Notes under the pieces: model-generated | What the model saw: only the letters and a program-made list of their open reading frames with translations | Databases searched by the model: none | What the model was told of the DNA's origin: nothing | Made by a program: the position numbers and the translations under genes | From: Planctomycetaceae bacterium | GTDB taxonomy: Bacteria > Planctomycetota > Planctomycetia > Pirellulales > Thermoguttaceae | Assembly: GCA_031266315.1 (NCBI GenBank) | Contig: JAISBG010000624.1 | Coordinates: forward strand, 1 to 5,351 | Direction of reading: 5' to 3' | Length of the DNA: 5,351 bases | Shown: positions 1-5,292 of the stretch, in pieces | Layout of the letters: every line of letters starts with the position of its first letter | How positions within the stretch are numbered: position 1 is the stretch's first letter

Positions 1-1
1 C

Positions 2-589
2 CCGTATCTCGACGCAATGATTGACAATATCACCGGCAATACAAAACCGGAAACTCCGCCAGTTTCACCGGTTCAAGAAATTCCGCCAACTCCGCCGGTT
101 CCAGAAACGCCGCCAACGCCGCCGGCTCCAGAAATTCCGCCAACTCCGCCGGAAATACCGAAGAAATTTAGCAAACAAAATTTTGACAAATTCTCGATTG
201 ATGTGCCGAGTGATTGGAAGAGTGCGATTGATACGCAAACCGGAGTGTTTGGTTTTATATCGCCGGACAATGCCGAGAGTGTGATAATTCTTTTAATTGA
301 ACGCGAAGGTAAAGAATATAAAAACTCGAAAACAATGATAGATGCGGTGCTGGAAAAAATCCCGTTTGCGACAAATGCCAAGTTGACAAAAGGCGGTTAT
401 TACAAGTCATCGTTCACGAATCCGAATAACATTAGCGGTTATGTTCTCGTTGGTGCAAAAAACGGAGTTGCGGACGCGATAGCCGTAGTGGGAGATAAAC
501 CGAAAACAATGCAAATAATTCGTTCAATAAAATTAAAAACCAAACGCCCATATTTAGACGCGATGATTAAGTCAATCGTAGAACCGTAA
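2..589 (+). CDS. Secreted-type protein, C-terminal part (5' end outside window): proline-rich linker plus PsbP/Mog1-like module
   Basis: The reading frame is already open at base 2, so the gene starts upstream; the ATG at 17 is internal. The first codons (PYLDAMI) match the end of a module in the next gene (RPYLDAMI, residues 485-492 there), which means at least one more module copy lies before the window. Next comes a linker made of 9-residue units of the type EIPPTPPVP (bases 77-151). It is followed by a module of about 120 residues (roughly bases 155-540) with the landmarks FSIDVPSDWKS, GGYYKSSF, GAKNGVADA and IIRSIKLK. A beta-hairpin opening with a P-x-x-W, a central GYY and a final 'RSIK' helix suggest the PsbP/Mog1/DcrB-like fold; this is inference from pattern, not a database hit. 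The protein ends SIVEP just after the module and lacks the large C-terminal domain of the next gene. Function is unknown; the linker and the secreted paralogue suggest export. Confidence 0.85.
   Translation, partial: PYLDAMIDNITGNTKPETPPVSPVQEIPPTPPVPETPPTPPAPEIPPTPPEIPKKFSKQNFDKFSIDVPSDWKSAIDTQTGVFGFISPDNAESVIILLIEREGKEYKNSKTMIDAVLEKIPFATNAKLTKGGYYKSSFTNPNNISGYVLVGAKNGVADAIAVVGDKPKTMQIIRSIKLKTKRPYLDAMIKSIVEP
77..151 (+). repeat. 27-bp tandem repeat encoding the Pro-rich linker
   Basis: There are two full 27-base units (77-103, 104-130) and a 21-base third (131-151), each starting GAA and encoding E-(I/T)-PPTPP-(V/A)-P. Units 1 and 3 are identical over their shared 21 bases, and unit 2 differs only by a few substitutions. 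An in-frame array like this can change length without breaking the gene. It acts as an extended spacer between modules. Confidence 0.85.
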
Positions 590-640
590 AAATGAAAAAA
601 CGAAATATACCGGAGCTGGTATAGCAGAAAGAAATTTTGT

Positions 641-657
641 ACATCCCAAAGGGATGT
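641..657. repeat. Short palindrome ACATCCC-AAA-GGGATGT
   Basis: Perfect 7-bp stem with a 3-base loop, 52 bases after the stop of the upstream gene. Only TTTCC follows it, so it is a poor match to a Rho-independent terminator. It directly precedes the longer inverted repeat at 669-732, and the two may form one intergenic repeat unit. The 590-985 gap contains no convincing gene: it holds this palindrome, the 669-732 inverted repeat, the 777-806 hairpin, the TG tract and the 921-943 dyad. Confidence 0.6.
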
Positions 658-668
658 TTCCAATGTAG

Positions 669-732
669 CCGTTGGTATTGCGTTGTAACGGCGTGAAGAA
701 ATGGTTGCGTTTGAATAACGCAATACCAACGG
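669..732. repeat. 16-bp perfect inverted repeat with 32-base loop
   Basis: Bases 669-684 (CCGTTGGTATTGCGTT) are the exact reverse complement of 717-732. The 32-base loop has no clear gene. No T-run follows directly, although a T5 run lies about 20 bases on. It could be a transcript-end structure for the upstream gene or a small dispersed palindromic repeat (REP or MITE type). A single copy in this window cannot separate these options. Confidence 0.75.
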
Positions 733-776
733 ATCAAAAGGTCAAAATATTTTTCCGTTAATCAAAAATTTTTTTT

Positions 777-806
777 CGTGTGTACGGTGAGTACACCGCA
801 CACACG
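777..806. other. Strong hairpin, upstream region of the large gene
   Basis: CGTGTGT (777-783) pairs with ACACACG (800-806). After one A-C mismatch, CGGTG (785-789) pairs with CACCG (794-798) around the loop AGTA. The hairpin is preceded, not followed, by a T-run, so it is not a plus-strand Rho-independent terminator; on the minus strand an A-run follows it. Its ACACAC arm could also pair with the TG tract at 871-896 if both lie on one transcript (inference). Confidence 0.6.
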
Positions 807-870
807 GCTATATTGGGAACAACCCTTGACTTTTCGAGAACGATTACAGCGTTTTTTGAAAATGCTGATT

Positions 871-896
871 TGTGTGTGTGTGTGTGTGTGTGTGTG
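871..896 (+). repeat. (TG)13 dinucleotide microsatellite
   Basis: Thirteen uninterrupted TG units end 89 bases before the ATG of the 928-residue protein. Uninterrupted dinucleotide tracts this long are uncommon in bacteria and are prone to slipped-strand length change. Placed in a 5' region, a length change could alter promoter spacing or leader RNA folding, as in known phase-variable promoters. No promoter was identified with confidence here, so a regulatory role is inference. Confidence 0.95.
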
Positions 897-920
897 AATG
901 TGAGTGAATTTGATTTTTTT

Positions 921-943
921 GTAACCGTTTCGTTGATGGTTAC
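921..943. promoter_or_regulatory. Small dyad GTAACC-N11-GGTTAC, possible operator
   Basis: A perfect 6-bp inverted repeat (921-926 and 938-943) separated by 11 bases, lying 43-65 bases before the start codon at 986. Its size and position fit a repressor or activator site or a small leader hairpin. No regulator is encoded in the window, and 6-bp dyads also arise by chance, so this is only a candidate. Confidence 0.25.
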
Positions 944-985
944 GAATTCACTAGAACTTTAAAAAATGTTAATGGAGAAACGAGA

Positions 986-3772
986 ATGAAAAAACTTTTG
1001 TCTCAAATTATTGCCGTTATCACGTTCAGTGTAGCGTTGACGGCGGGGACTTCTGCGATGGTTTATGCGGCGATAAGTGACGAGAAGTTCGTCGAGCTTA
1101 TCAATGCAGACGAACCGGACGCGGACAAGATTGGTGAGGAACTTGATGCCGGTGCGAATGTCAACGCGACATTGGGAGATTTGCCCGCAATTTATTACGC
1201 GATCAACAGATCGCAATCGAGCGGCGACACGTCGATTGTTAAGATTTTGGTTGCGCATAAGGTTGACGCGAATGTTAAGGTGAACGGTTCGCCGTTGCTT
1301 CATGCGGTGCTTTGGGGATTGGACGAAGAAGTTTCGGCGAAGACGGCGCAAGAGATTATTTCGTTGTTGATCAAAGCGGGCGCGGACGTGAACGCGGTTG
1401 ATGAAGACGGTAATTCGCCGGCTAAAATTTTGGAAGAAAACGAGCTGCCTTACTCCGCGCAACTGACAAAAATTTTGCGCGAAGCCAAAACCGGCGGCAA
1501 AATAAAAAAGACCGACGAGAAGAAGACCGACGAGAAAAAGAAACCGATTGGAATAAAATTGAATCTTCCCAAGCTCTCTGCCGAGTTGCCGGTTGGGTGG
1601 AACGCGAAAACGGATAAAGAAACCGGAACAATAACATTGTTGTCGAAAAAAGCCAATTCGGGAGTTGTGATTAACTTCTCTGCTTCCGACGGCACGTCGT
1701 CCAATGAGGAGTGGAAGGATGCTTTTTTTTCGGAGTTTGATCTTGCGGAGGCGGACGATGCGAAGTTGCAGCGTGGTGGTTTTTACAAAGCGACTTTTAC
1801 GCAAAAAGATGAGGAAGGTGACGACGTGGAATGTTATGTTCTTACTGGGGCGAAGGGCGAACTTGCTGATACGCTTTTGATTTTGGGCAATGACAAGCAC
1901 CCCGAATTGCATCAACTTTTACGCTCGATCAAACTGAAAGAAGAGCGTCCGCTTTTTGACAAAATGGTTGCGACAATTACAGGAAACGCGAAGCCGACAA
2001 AACCAACAAAACCAACTCCCAAAAAGCCAACTCCGCCAAAACCAGTACCAAAAGAACCAATAAAATTCACCAAGAAAACTTTCCCCGAATTCACAATCGA
2101 AATACCAAACGGTTGGAAATCAGAAAAGGAAGAGCAAATCGGAATGGTATCGATCTCCTCACCGGACAGCATGGCGACATTGGCGATTTTGTTAGCTGAA
2201 GGTGTTGGAGAAATGGAATCGAAAGAGTTTATGGATTCGATCTTAGCAACTTTCCCGTTTTCAAAAACCGCCGAACCTGTGAAAGCCGGTTATTATAAAT
2301 CGTCGTTCGTCACTCCGGTCAAAGTCAAAGGCTCAATTCTTGCGGGTGCGAAAGACGGTCTTGCGGACTCGATTATTGTTGTAGGCGACAAGCCGGAGTT
2401 GCTCAAGATGATTCGTTCAATTAAAGCGAAAACGGAACGCCCGTATCTTGACGCAATGATTAAAGACTCCACAAAGGCGACGGAGAAAAAAGAAAACAAA
2501 AAAGAGCAAACAGATGACGAAGAGGAAAACGAAGGAAATGACGAAGACGATACCGGAAATAATAGCGGCGATGACGAAGAAGAGGAAAAACCGACTACCA
2601 AAAAACCACGAGTGATAAAAACCGCTCTTCAGTCGTCAGACCTCGAAAAATACAAAGTAAATTTTGCACTGCAAGAAATTAAAGACCCACAATTAAATAA
2701 CGAGCTGGCGGTTACTGTCGCAGTACCGGAAGGTTGGAGATTCAAAGACCAGAATATCGTTCAGTGGAATCCTATTACTTATTGTGATCCTGCGAGTGTT
2801 GCTTTTACGTTGAATGGGCAGGAAGACGAAACGCAGTGTGAATTACTTTCTTCGCGTTCGTTTCATTACGATTATGGAATGTTGAGTATGGCAAAATTCT
2901 TGTACCAACAGGAGATGCAAATTTATCAACAAGCATTGCAATTGTCCAGACAAACCGGAGTGGCGATGCCGGAATTAAAACGTCCGCAAATACAGGAGTA
3001 CAAAGAACATGCTCCGAGCGACGGAAGGATAGTCAAACAACCGTTAAGTGCCGAAGATTTTATCAAATGGTTGATCAATCAGGATAAAAACATCACGAAT
3101 ATTAAAATCCAAAAGGTTGAAAAACCGAAATTGATAGTTGCCGAGTTACAAAAGGCATTACCTGAGTTGAACAAACAATTGTCTGCTTTGTTGCGTCAAT
3201 CCGGTTCGACAATGCAATTCAATGGATTGACGGCAGATACGGCATCGGTAGAATTTACTTGTTCTAAAGATGGCAAACGTTACGAACAACGTATAGGCGT
3301 TATTATTACTTACCTACGTATCGCGAGTCCGTGCAACGTAATAACCAAAGCGAATGATGAATCTGTAACATGGACGGTTCAATTGAGTTCCGCATATGCG
3401 TTGGAAGGCAAACTCAAAGACCACGAATCGGAAATAGCGATTATCATGGGAGAAAGCAAAATCAACCCGATCTGGAAGGCGAAAGTCGACTACTTGGTTG
3501 CGGAAACGATACGAAAAATTGCCGAAGCCAACCTAAAGACACAGGAGGAAATACAAAGACAAATGATTGAAACTCAAAATTATGTATCCAAAACCCATCA
3601 AGAAGTTTTCAGAAACAGATCAAACGCGATGTCAAACGTGAGTACAGGTTGGTCAAATGTACTGACCGGCAAAGAGATAGTGAATTTGCCGGACGGCAGT
3701 AAATACCGCGTACCGATTGGTGTTTTCAACTCAAATAATTTACCCGCTGGAAGCAGAATATCAAATTATTAG
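986..3772 (+). CDS. Large secreted mosaic protein: ankyrin repeats, two PsbP/Mog1-like modules, acidic linker, Cys-containing C-terminal domain
   Basis: 928 residues. The start is supported by GGAG at 974-977, 8 bases before the ATG, and by a Sec signal peptide (residues 1-29, MKK start, hydrophobic core, VYAA end). Residues 30-167 are degenerate ankyrin repeats (DAGANVNA, SIVKILVAHKVDANVK, SPLLHAVLWG, IISLLIKAGADVNAVDEDGNS). A charged KKTDEKKTDEKKK linker leads to module A (188-318), and a Lys/Pro linker (336-358) leads to module B (359-482). B matches the upstream gene best (IEIPNGWKS, AGYYKSSF, GAKDGLADS, IRSIKAKTERPYLDAMIK). An Asp/Glu-rich linker spans about 500-540. The C-terminal region (550-928) opens with another P-x-G-W strand and has cysteines 600, 618, 759 and 783, possibly disulphide-bonded. 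It also has a helical, coiled-coil-like stretch (833-880) and ends with GWSNVLTGKEIVNLPDGSKY. I do not recognise its family by name. The modules suggest protein binding outside the cytoplasm; no catalytic motif is visible. The stop codon lies inside a dispersed repeat (3764-3782). Confidence 0.95.
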   Translation: MKKLLSQIIAVITFSVALTAGTSAMVYAAISDEKFVELINADEPDADKIGEELDAGANVNATLGDLPAIYYAINRSQSSGDTSIVKILVAHKVDANVKVNGSPLLHAVLWGLDEEVSAKTAQEIISLLIKAGADVNAVDEDGNSPAKILEENELPYSAQLTKILREAKTGGKIKKTDEKKTDEKKKPIGIKLNLPKLSAELPVGWNAKTDKETGTITLLSKKANSGVVINFSASDGTSSNEEWKDAFFSEFDLAEADDAKLQRGGFYKATFTQKDEEGDDVECYVLTGAKGELADTLLILGNDKHPELHQLLRSIKLKEERPLFDKMVATITGNAKPTKPTKPTPKKPTPPKPVPKEPIKFTKKTFPEFTIEIPNGWKSEKEEQIGMVSISSPDSMATLAILLAEGVGEMESKEFMDSILATFPFSKTAEPVKAGYYKSSFVTPVKVKGSILAGAKDGLADSIIVVGDKPELLKMIRSIKAKTERPYLDAMIKDSTKATEKKENKKEQTDDEEENEGNDEDDTGNNSGDDEEEEKPTTKKPRVIKTALQSSDLEKYKVNFALQEIKDPQLNNELAVTVAVPEGWRFKDQNIVQWNPITYCDPASVAFTLNGQEDETQCELLSSRSFHYDYGMLSMAKFLYQQEMQIYQQALQLSRQTGVAMPELKRPQIQEYKEHAPSDGRIVKQPLSAEDFIKWLINQDKNITNIKIQKVEKPKLIVAELQKALPELNKQLSALLRQSGSTMQFNGLTADTASVEFTCSKDGKRYEQRIGVIITYLRIASPCNVITKANDESVTWTVQLSSAYALEGKLKDHESEIAIIMGESKINPIWKAKVDYLVAETIRKIAEANLKTQEEIQRQMIETQNYVSKTHQEVFRNRSNAMSNVSTGWSNVLTGKEIVNLPDGSKYRVPIGVFNSNNLPAGSRISNY

Positions 3773-3782
3773 GCTTGGGCAA
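3764..3782 (+). repeat. AATTATTAGGCTTGGGCAA repeat, left copy
   Basis: An exact 19-base match, inverted, to 4856-4874. It supplies the last two sense codons and the stop (AAT TAT TAG) of the 928-residue gene, so the repeat appears to have landed on, or created, the gene's end. Bases 3771-3782 are the inner half of the longer motif seen at 4844-4867 and 5104-5127. Confidence 0.85.
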
Positions 3783-3793
3783 AGGAAAGAGAG

Positions 3794-3890
3794 AACGCGA
3801 AAATGCGCGAAAAGAAGAACGCGAAAAATCGCGAAAAAGAATAAAGAAAAAATACAGATGTGAAACAAAAATTTCGCGCATTTTCGCGTT
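3794..3890. repeat. CGCGAAA-type inverted repeat
   Basis: Bases 3794-3812 (AACGCGAAAATGCGCGAAA) are the exact reverse complement of 3872-3890. The 59-base loop itself carries further AACGCGAAAAA and TCGCGAAAAA words. It lies 21 bases after the stop of the large gene and its right arm runs into TTTT, so it could end transcription. Its composition and a partial second copy at 4796-4813 argue for a dispersed intergenic repeat. This is the first item in the 361-base gap 3773-4133, which otherwise holds the two repeats at 3939-3969 and 3978-4086. Confidence 0.8.
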
Positions 3891-3938
3891 TTAAAAAACA
3901 AAAGCAGCGTTTGCTATTAAGAGAAAATGTCAACCTAT

Positions 3939-3969
3939 ATTTATCACGTTTCCCTTAGCAGTCAACAAC
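3939..3969 (+). repeat. Single-arm copy of the CCCTTAG hairpin repeat
   Basis: These 31 bases match the reverse complement of 5033-5063 at 29 positions (the two differences are C/T changes). They also resemble the left arm at 4923-4954. There is no matching second arm nearby, so this looks like a remnant or half-copy of the element at 4923-5065. Confidence 0.8.
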
Positions 3970-3977
3970 TTTACTAA

Positions 3978-4086
3978 CCACAGAATTCACAGAGGAACAC
4001 GAAAAACTTTTGAGAAAGGTTTTTAAAAAAAATTCCGTACGTTCGGTATTTACCTTCTCTCTCCGTGTCCTCTGTGTTCTCTGTGG
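3978..4086. repeat. CACAGAG-type inverted repeat, copy A
   Basis: The left arm starts CCACAGAATTCACAGAGG (3978-3995). The right arm ends CCTCTGTGTTCTCTGTGG (4069-4086), and the arms pair imperfectly around a loop of about 60 bases. The 25 bases 4061-4085 are identical to 5198-5222 in copy B. From memory, similar CACAGAG intergenic inverted repeats are scattered through unrelated bacterial genomes; I cannot verify this here. The right arm ends 47 bases before the ATG at 4134. Confidence 0.8.
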
Positions 4087-4117
4087 TATAACAAATCCAA
4101 TTTCAAAAAAATTTTAT

Positions 4118-4124
4118 GAAAGGA
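4118..4124 (+). promoter_or_regulatory. Ribosome binding site deciding the start at 4134
   Basis: GAAAGGA lies 9 bases before the ATG at 4134, a normal Shine-Dalgarno spacing. The earlier in-frame ATG at 4116 overlaps this site and has no purine-rich sequence before it. Starting at 4134 also gives a cleaner signal peptide (MTKKINF...). Confidence 0.7.
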
Positions 4125-4133
4125 AATTTCACA

Positions 4134-4784
4134 ATGACTAAAAAAATTAATTTTACAAACATCGTCAAATATTTTGCTGTTACGATGTTTTTGTTTTCAG
4201 TTGCCTTCGCGCAAGAAAACATTTTGCCCGCCGCCGAAAATAAAAACAACACTCCCAAAAAAGAAACACAAAAATCCGAATTCGACGGCATGTCAAAAAC
4301 TCAACTCAAAAAAGCATTAAAAACACACGCCAAAACGCTTTTGGAAAATTTTGAGTTGTCGGAAAAATACCATGAGAAAAACGACAAGTACGACAAAAAA
4401 CTCAACCTTGAACTCGCCAATTCGTATTGTAATGTCGGAGAGATTTTCGCTAAACTTAACGATCCCGGAATGGCATGGCATTTTTATCTGGAGGCTTATT
4501 TAACTTATGAAGATATTCTCGGCAAAAAACACGCAGACACAAAAAAAGCGTTCGAGAAAACTAGAACATATTACAAAAAAAGTGAAAAGGAAGAATACGA
4601 ATCGTTTGACGAAATCGTGAAAAACGACGGCTTGTATGAAATAGGAGTGCGGCACTTCGTTGGTGAAACTTTACAATTCTACAGAGAAGAATTGGAAAAA
4701 TTCATTCAAGGAAAAAGAACCAATGTTATCGACCACTATTTCAACAAAAGTCGACCACGAATATCCATATTCCGCCGCCGATAA
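4134..4784 (+). CDS. Small secreted TPR-like protein, possibly frameshifted near its end
   Basis: 216 residues. The N-terminus is a Sec signal peptide (MTKKIN, hydrophobic core VKYFAVTMFLFSVAFA, likely cut after AFA at residue 26). A Lys/Asn-rich low-complexity stretch follows (about 30-60). Residues about 91-150 resemble one to two tetratricopeptide repeats of the kinesin-light-chain style: LANSYCNVGEIFAKL, then AWHFYLEAYLTYEDILGKKHADT, then a second helix pair start. TPRs bind proteins, so an exported binding or scaffold role is the best inference; no enzyme motif is seen. Residues 205-216 (SRPRISIFRRR end) use CGA, CCA and ATA codons unlike the rest. Removing one A from the AAAA run at 4746-4749 would give VDHEYPYSAADK and extend the protein to 4869. 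The gene stands alone between two repeat clusters. It is not recognisably related to the large gene. Confidence 0.75.
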   Translation: MTKKINFTNIVKYFAVTMFLFSVAFAQENILPAAENKNNTPKKETQKSEFDGMSKTQLKKALKTHAKTLLENFELSEKYHEKNDKYDKKLNLELANSYCNVGEIFAKLNDPGMAWHFYLEAYLTYEDILGKKHADTKKAFEKTRTYYKKSEKEEYESFDEIVKNDGLYEIGVRHFVGETLQFYREELEKFIQGKRTNVIDHYFNKSRPRISIFRRR

Positions 4785-4795
4785 AAACACAAAAA

Positions 4796-4813
4796 GAAAG
4801 AAAGAACGCGAAA
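4796..4813 (+). repeat. Fragment of the CGCGAAA repeat
   Basis: GAAAGAAAGAACGCGAAA matches 3785-3802 at 17 of 18 positions, including the bases just outside the inverted repeat there. It lies 12 bases after the stop at 4784 and has no second arm, so it is a partial copy. It opens the 508-base gap 4785-5292, which otherwise holds the 4844-5127 element and the 5139-5225 repeat. Confidence 0.5.
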
Positions 4814-4855
4814 TTTTGCTTTCGACAACTCCTAATAATTATTGTAACTATTCAG

Positions 4856-4874
4856 TTGCCCAAGCCTAATAATT
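4856..4874 (-). repeat. AATTATTAGGCTTGGGCAA repeat, right copy (inverted)
   Basis: Exact reverse complement of 3764-3782. Together the two copies bracket a 1111-base segment containing the TPR-like gene and two intergenic repeats. This copy overlaps the left end of the 4844-5127 element, so the same sequence takes part in two different inverted-repeat pairs. Confidence 0.85.
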
Positions 4875-4922
4875 CCGCACTAAACAACATCGTTTTACGA
4901 ACACAGCTTAAGCATACAACCA

Positions 4923-5065
4923 TTATTTATCCAATTTCCCTTAGTAGCCAACAAATCCACCACACGCGCCCTTATTCCCTTATTTTTTCGTTCAATTTCC
5001 AAAAATAAGGGAATAAGGGCGCGTGTGAGTATGTTGTTGGCTACTAAGGGAAACGTGATAAATAA
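4923..5065. repeat. Large hairpin, 65-base arms with 13-base loop
   Basis: Arms 4923-4987 and 5001-5065 are complementary at 56 of 65 positions. The inner 27 bp are perfect (4961-4987 with 5001-5027). A 6-base internal mismatch is followed by 20 perfect pairs (4935-4954 with 5034-5053), 3 mismatches, then 9 pairs. The loop is 4988-5000. As DNA it could extrude a cruciform; as RNA it would be a very stable rod and a strong barrier between the TPR-like gene and the Hsp70 gene. A half-copy sits at 3939-3969. Confidence 0.9.
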
Positions 5066-5138
5066 GGGTGCAATAATAAAGTCTGTCAAGTGTAGAGGTA
5101 TTGGGGTTTAGGTAACTGAATAGTTACTAATTATTTTT

Positions 5139-5225
5139 AACCACAGAGGACACAGAGAGCACTGAGAAAAGGGTTTTTAAGCAATCAAAAAAATTATCTC
5201 CGTGTCCTCTGTGTTCTCTGTGATT
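5139..5225. repeat. CACAGAG-type inverted repeat, copy B
   Basis: Arms 5139-5166 and 5198-5225 pair at 23 of 28 positions around a 31-base loop. The right arm shares 25 identical bases (5198-5222) with copy A. It ends 67 bases before the Hsp70 start codon. Like copy A, it is the last repeat before a plus-strand gene. Confidence 0.85.
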
Positions 5226-5292
5226 AAAATACATTACTAGAAATTACCATTAACAATTTAACCAAGCGTTGTTCGCGACGCTGCTAATAATT

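Larger units (their letters stand above)
4844..5127. mobile_element. MITE-like nested palindromic element
   Basis: The left end (4844-4867) and right end (5104-5127) are 24-base terminal inverted repeats agreeing at 20 positions; all four differences are transitions, and the outer 14 bases (GTAACTATTCAGTT) match exactly. The 8-base word TAATTATT directly abuts both ends (4836-4843 and 5128-5135), as a target-site duplication would. Inside is the large hairpin 4923-5065. There is no transposase gene, so it would be non-autonomous. Caution: the flanking word is AT-rich and related words recur nearby, so the duplication may be coincidental. Confidence 0.5.

Noticed and set aside
73..381. Minus-strand frame with Gly-Val-Gly repeats
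   Set aside because: Mirror image of the proline-rich linker and module of the upstream gene.
439..729. 96-codon minus-strand frame over the 590-729 gap
   Set aside because: Most of it is antisense to the upstream gene and the rest reads the 669-732 inverted repeat; no start signal.
826..854. TTGACT as a -35 box
   Set aside because: No acceptable -10 hexamer at 16-19 bases spacing, so no promoter is called.
780..962. 60-codon plus-strand frame before the large gene
   Set aside because: It is built over the hairpin and the TG tract (reads CVCVCVCV), has no ribosome binding site and no protein-like pattern.
590..985. tRNA or other structured RNA gene
   Set aside because: No cloverleaf landmarks or known riboswitch core; only simple hairpins were found.
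959..1915. 318-codon open frame on the minus strand
   Set aside because: It lies fully antisense to the strongly supported 928-residue gene, has an Arg/Asn/Phe-rich composition typical of a mirror frame, and shows no domain or signal peptide.
4895..5089. 64-codon minus-strand frame
   Set aside because: It simply reads through both arms of the large hairpin; its repeats in translation come from the palindrome.
3764..5225. CRISPR array
   Set aside because: The repeats are inverted pairs of several unrelated families with irregular spacing, not regularly spaced direct repeats.
5226..5292. CIRCE heat-shock operator before the Hsp70 gene
   Set aside because: Neither half of the TTAGCACTC / GAGTGCTAA inverted repeat is present in the visible upstream region.
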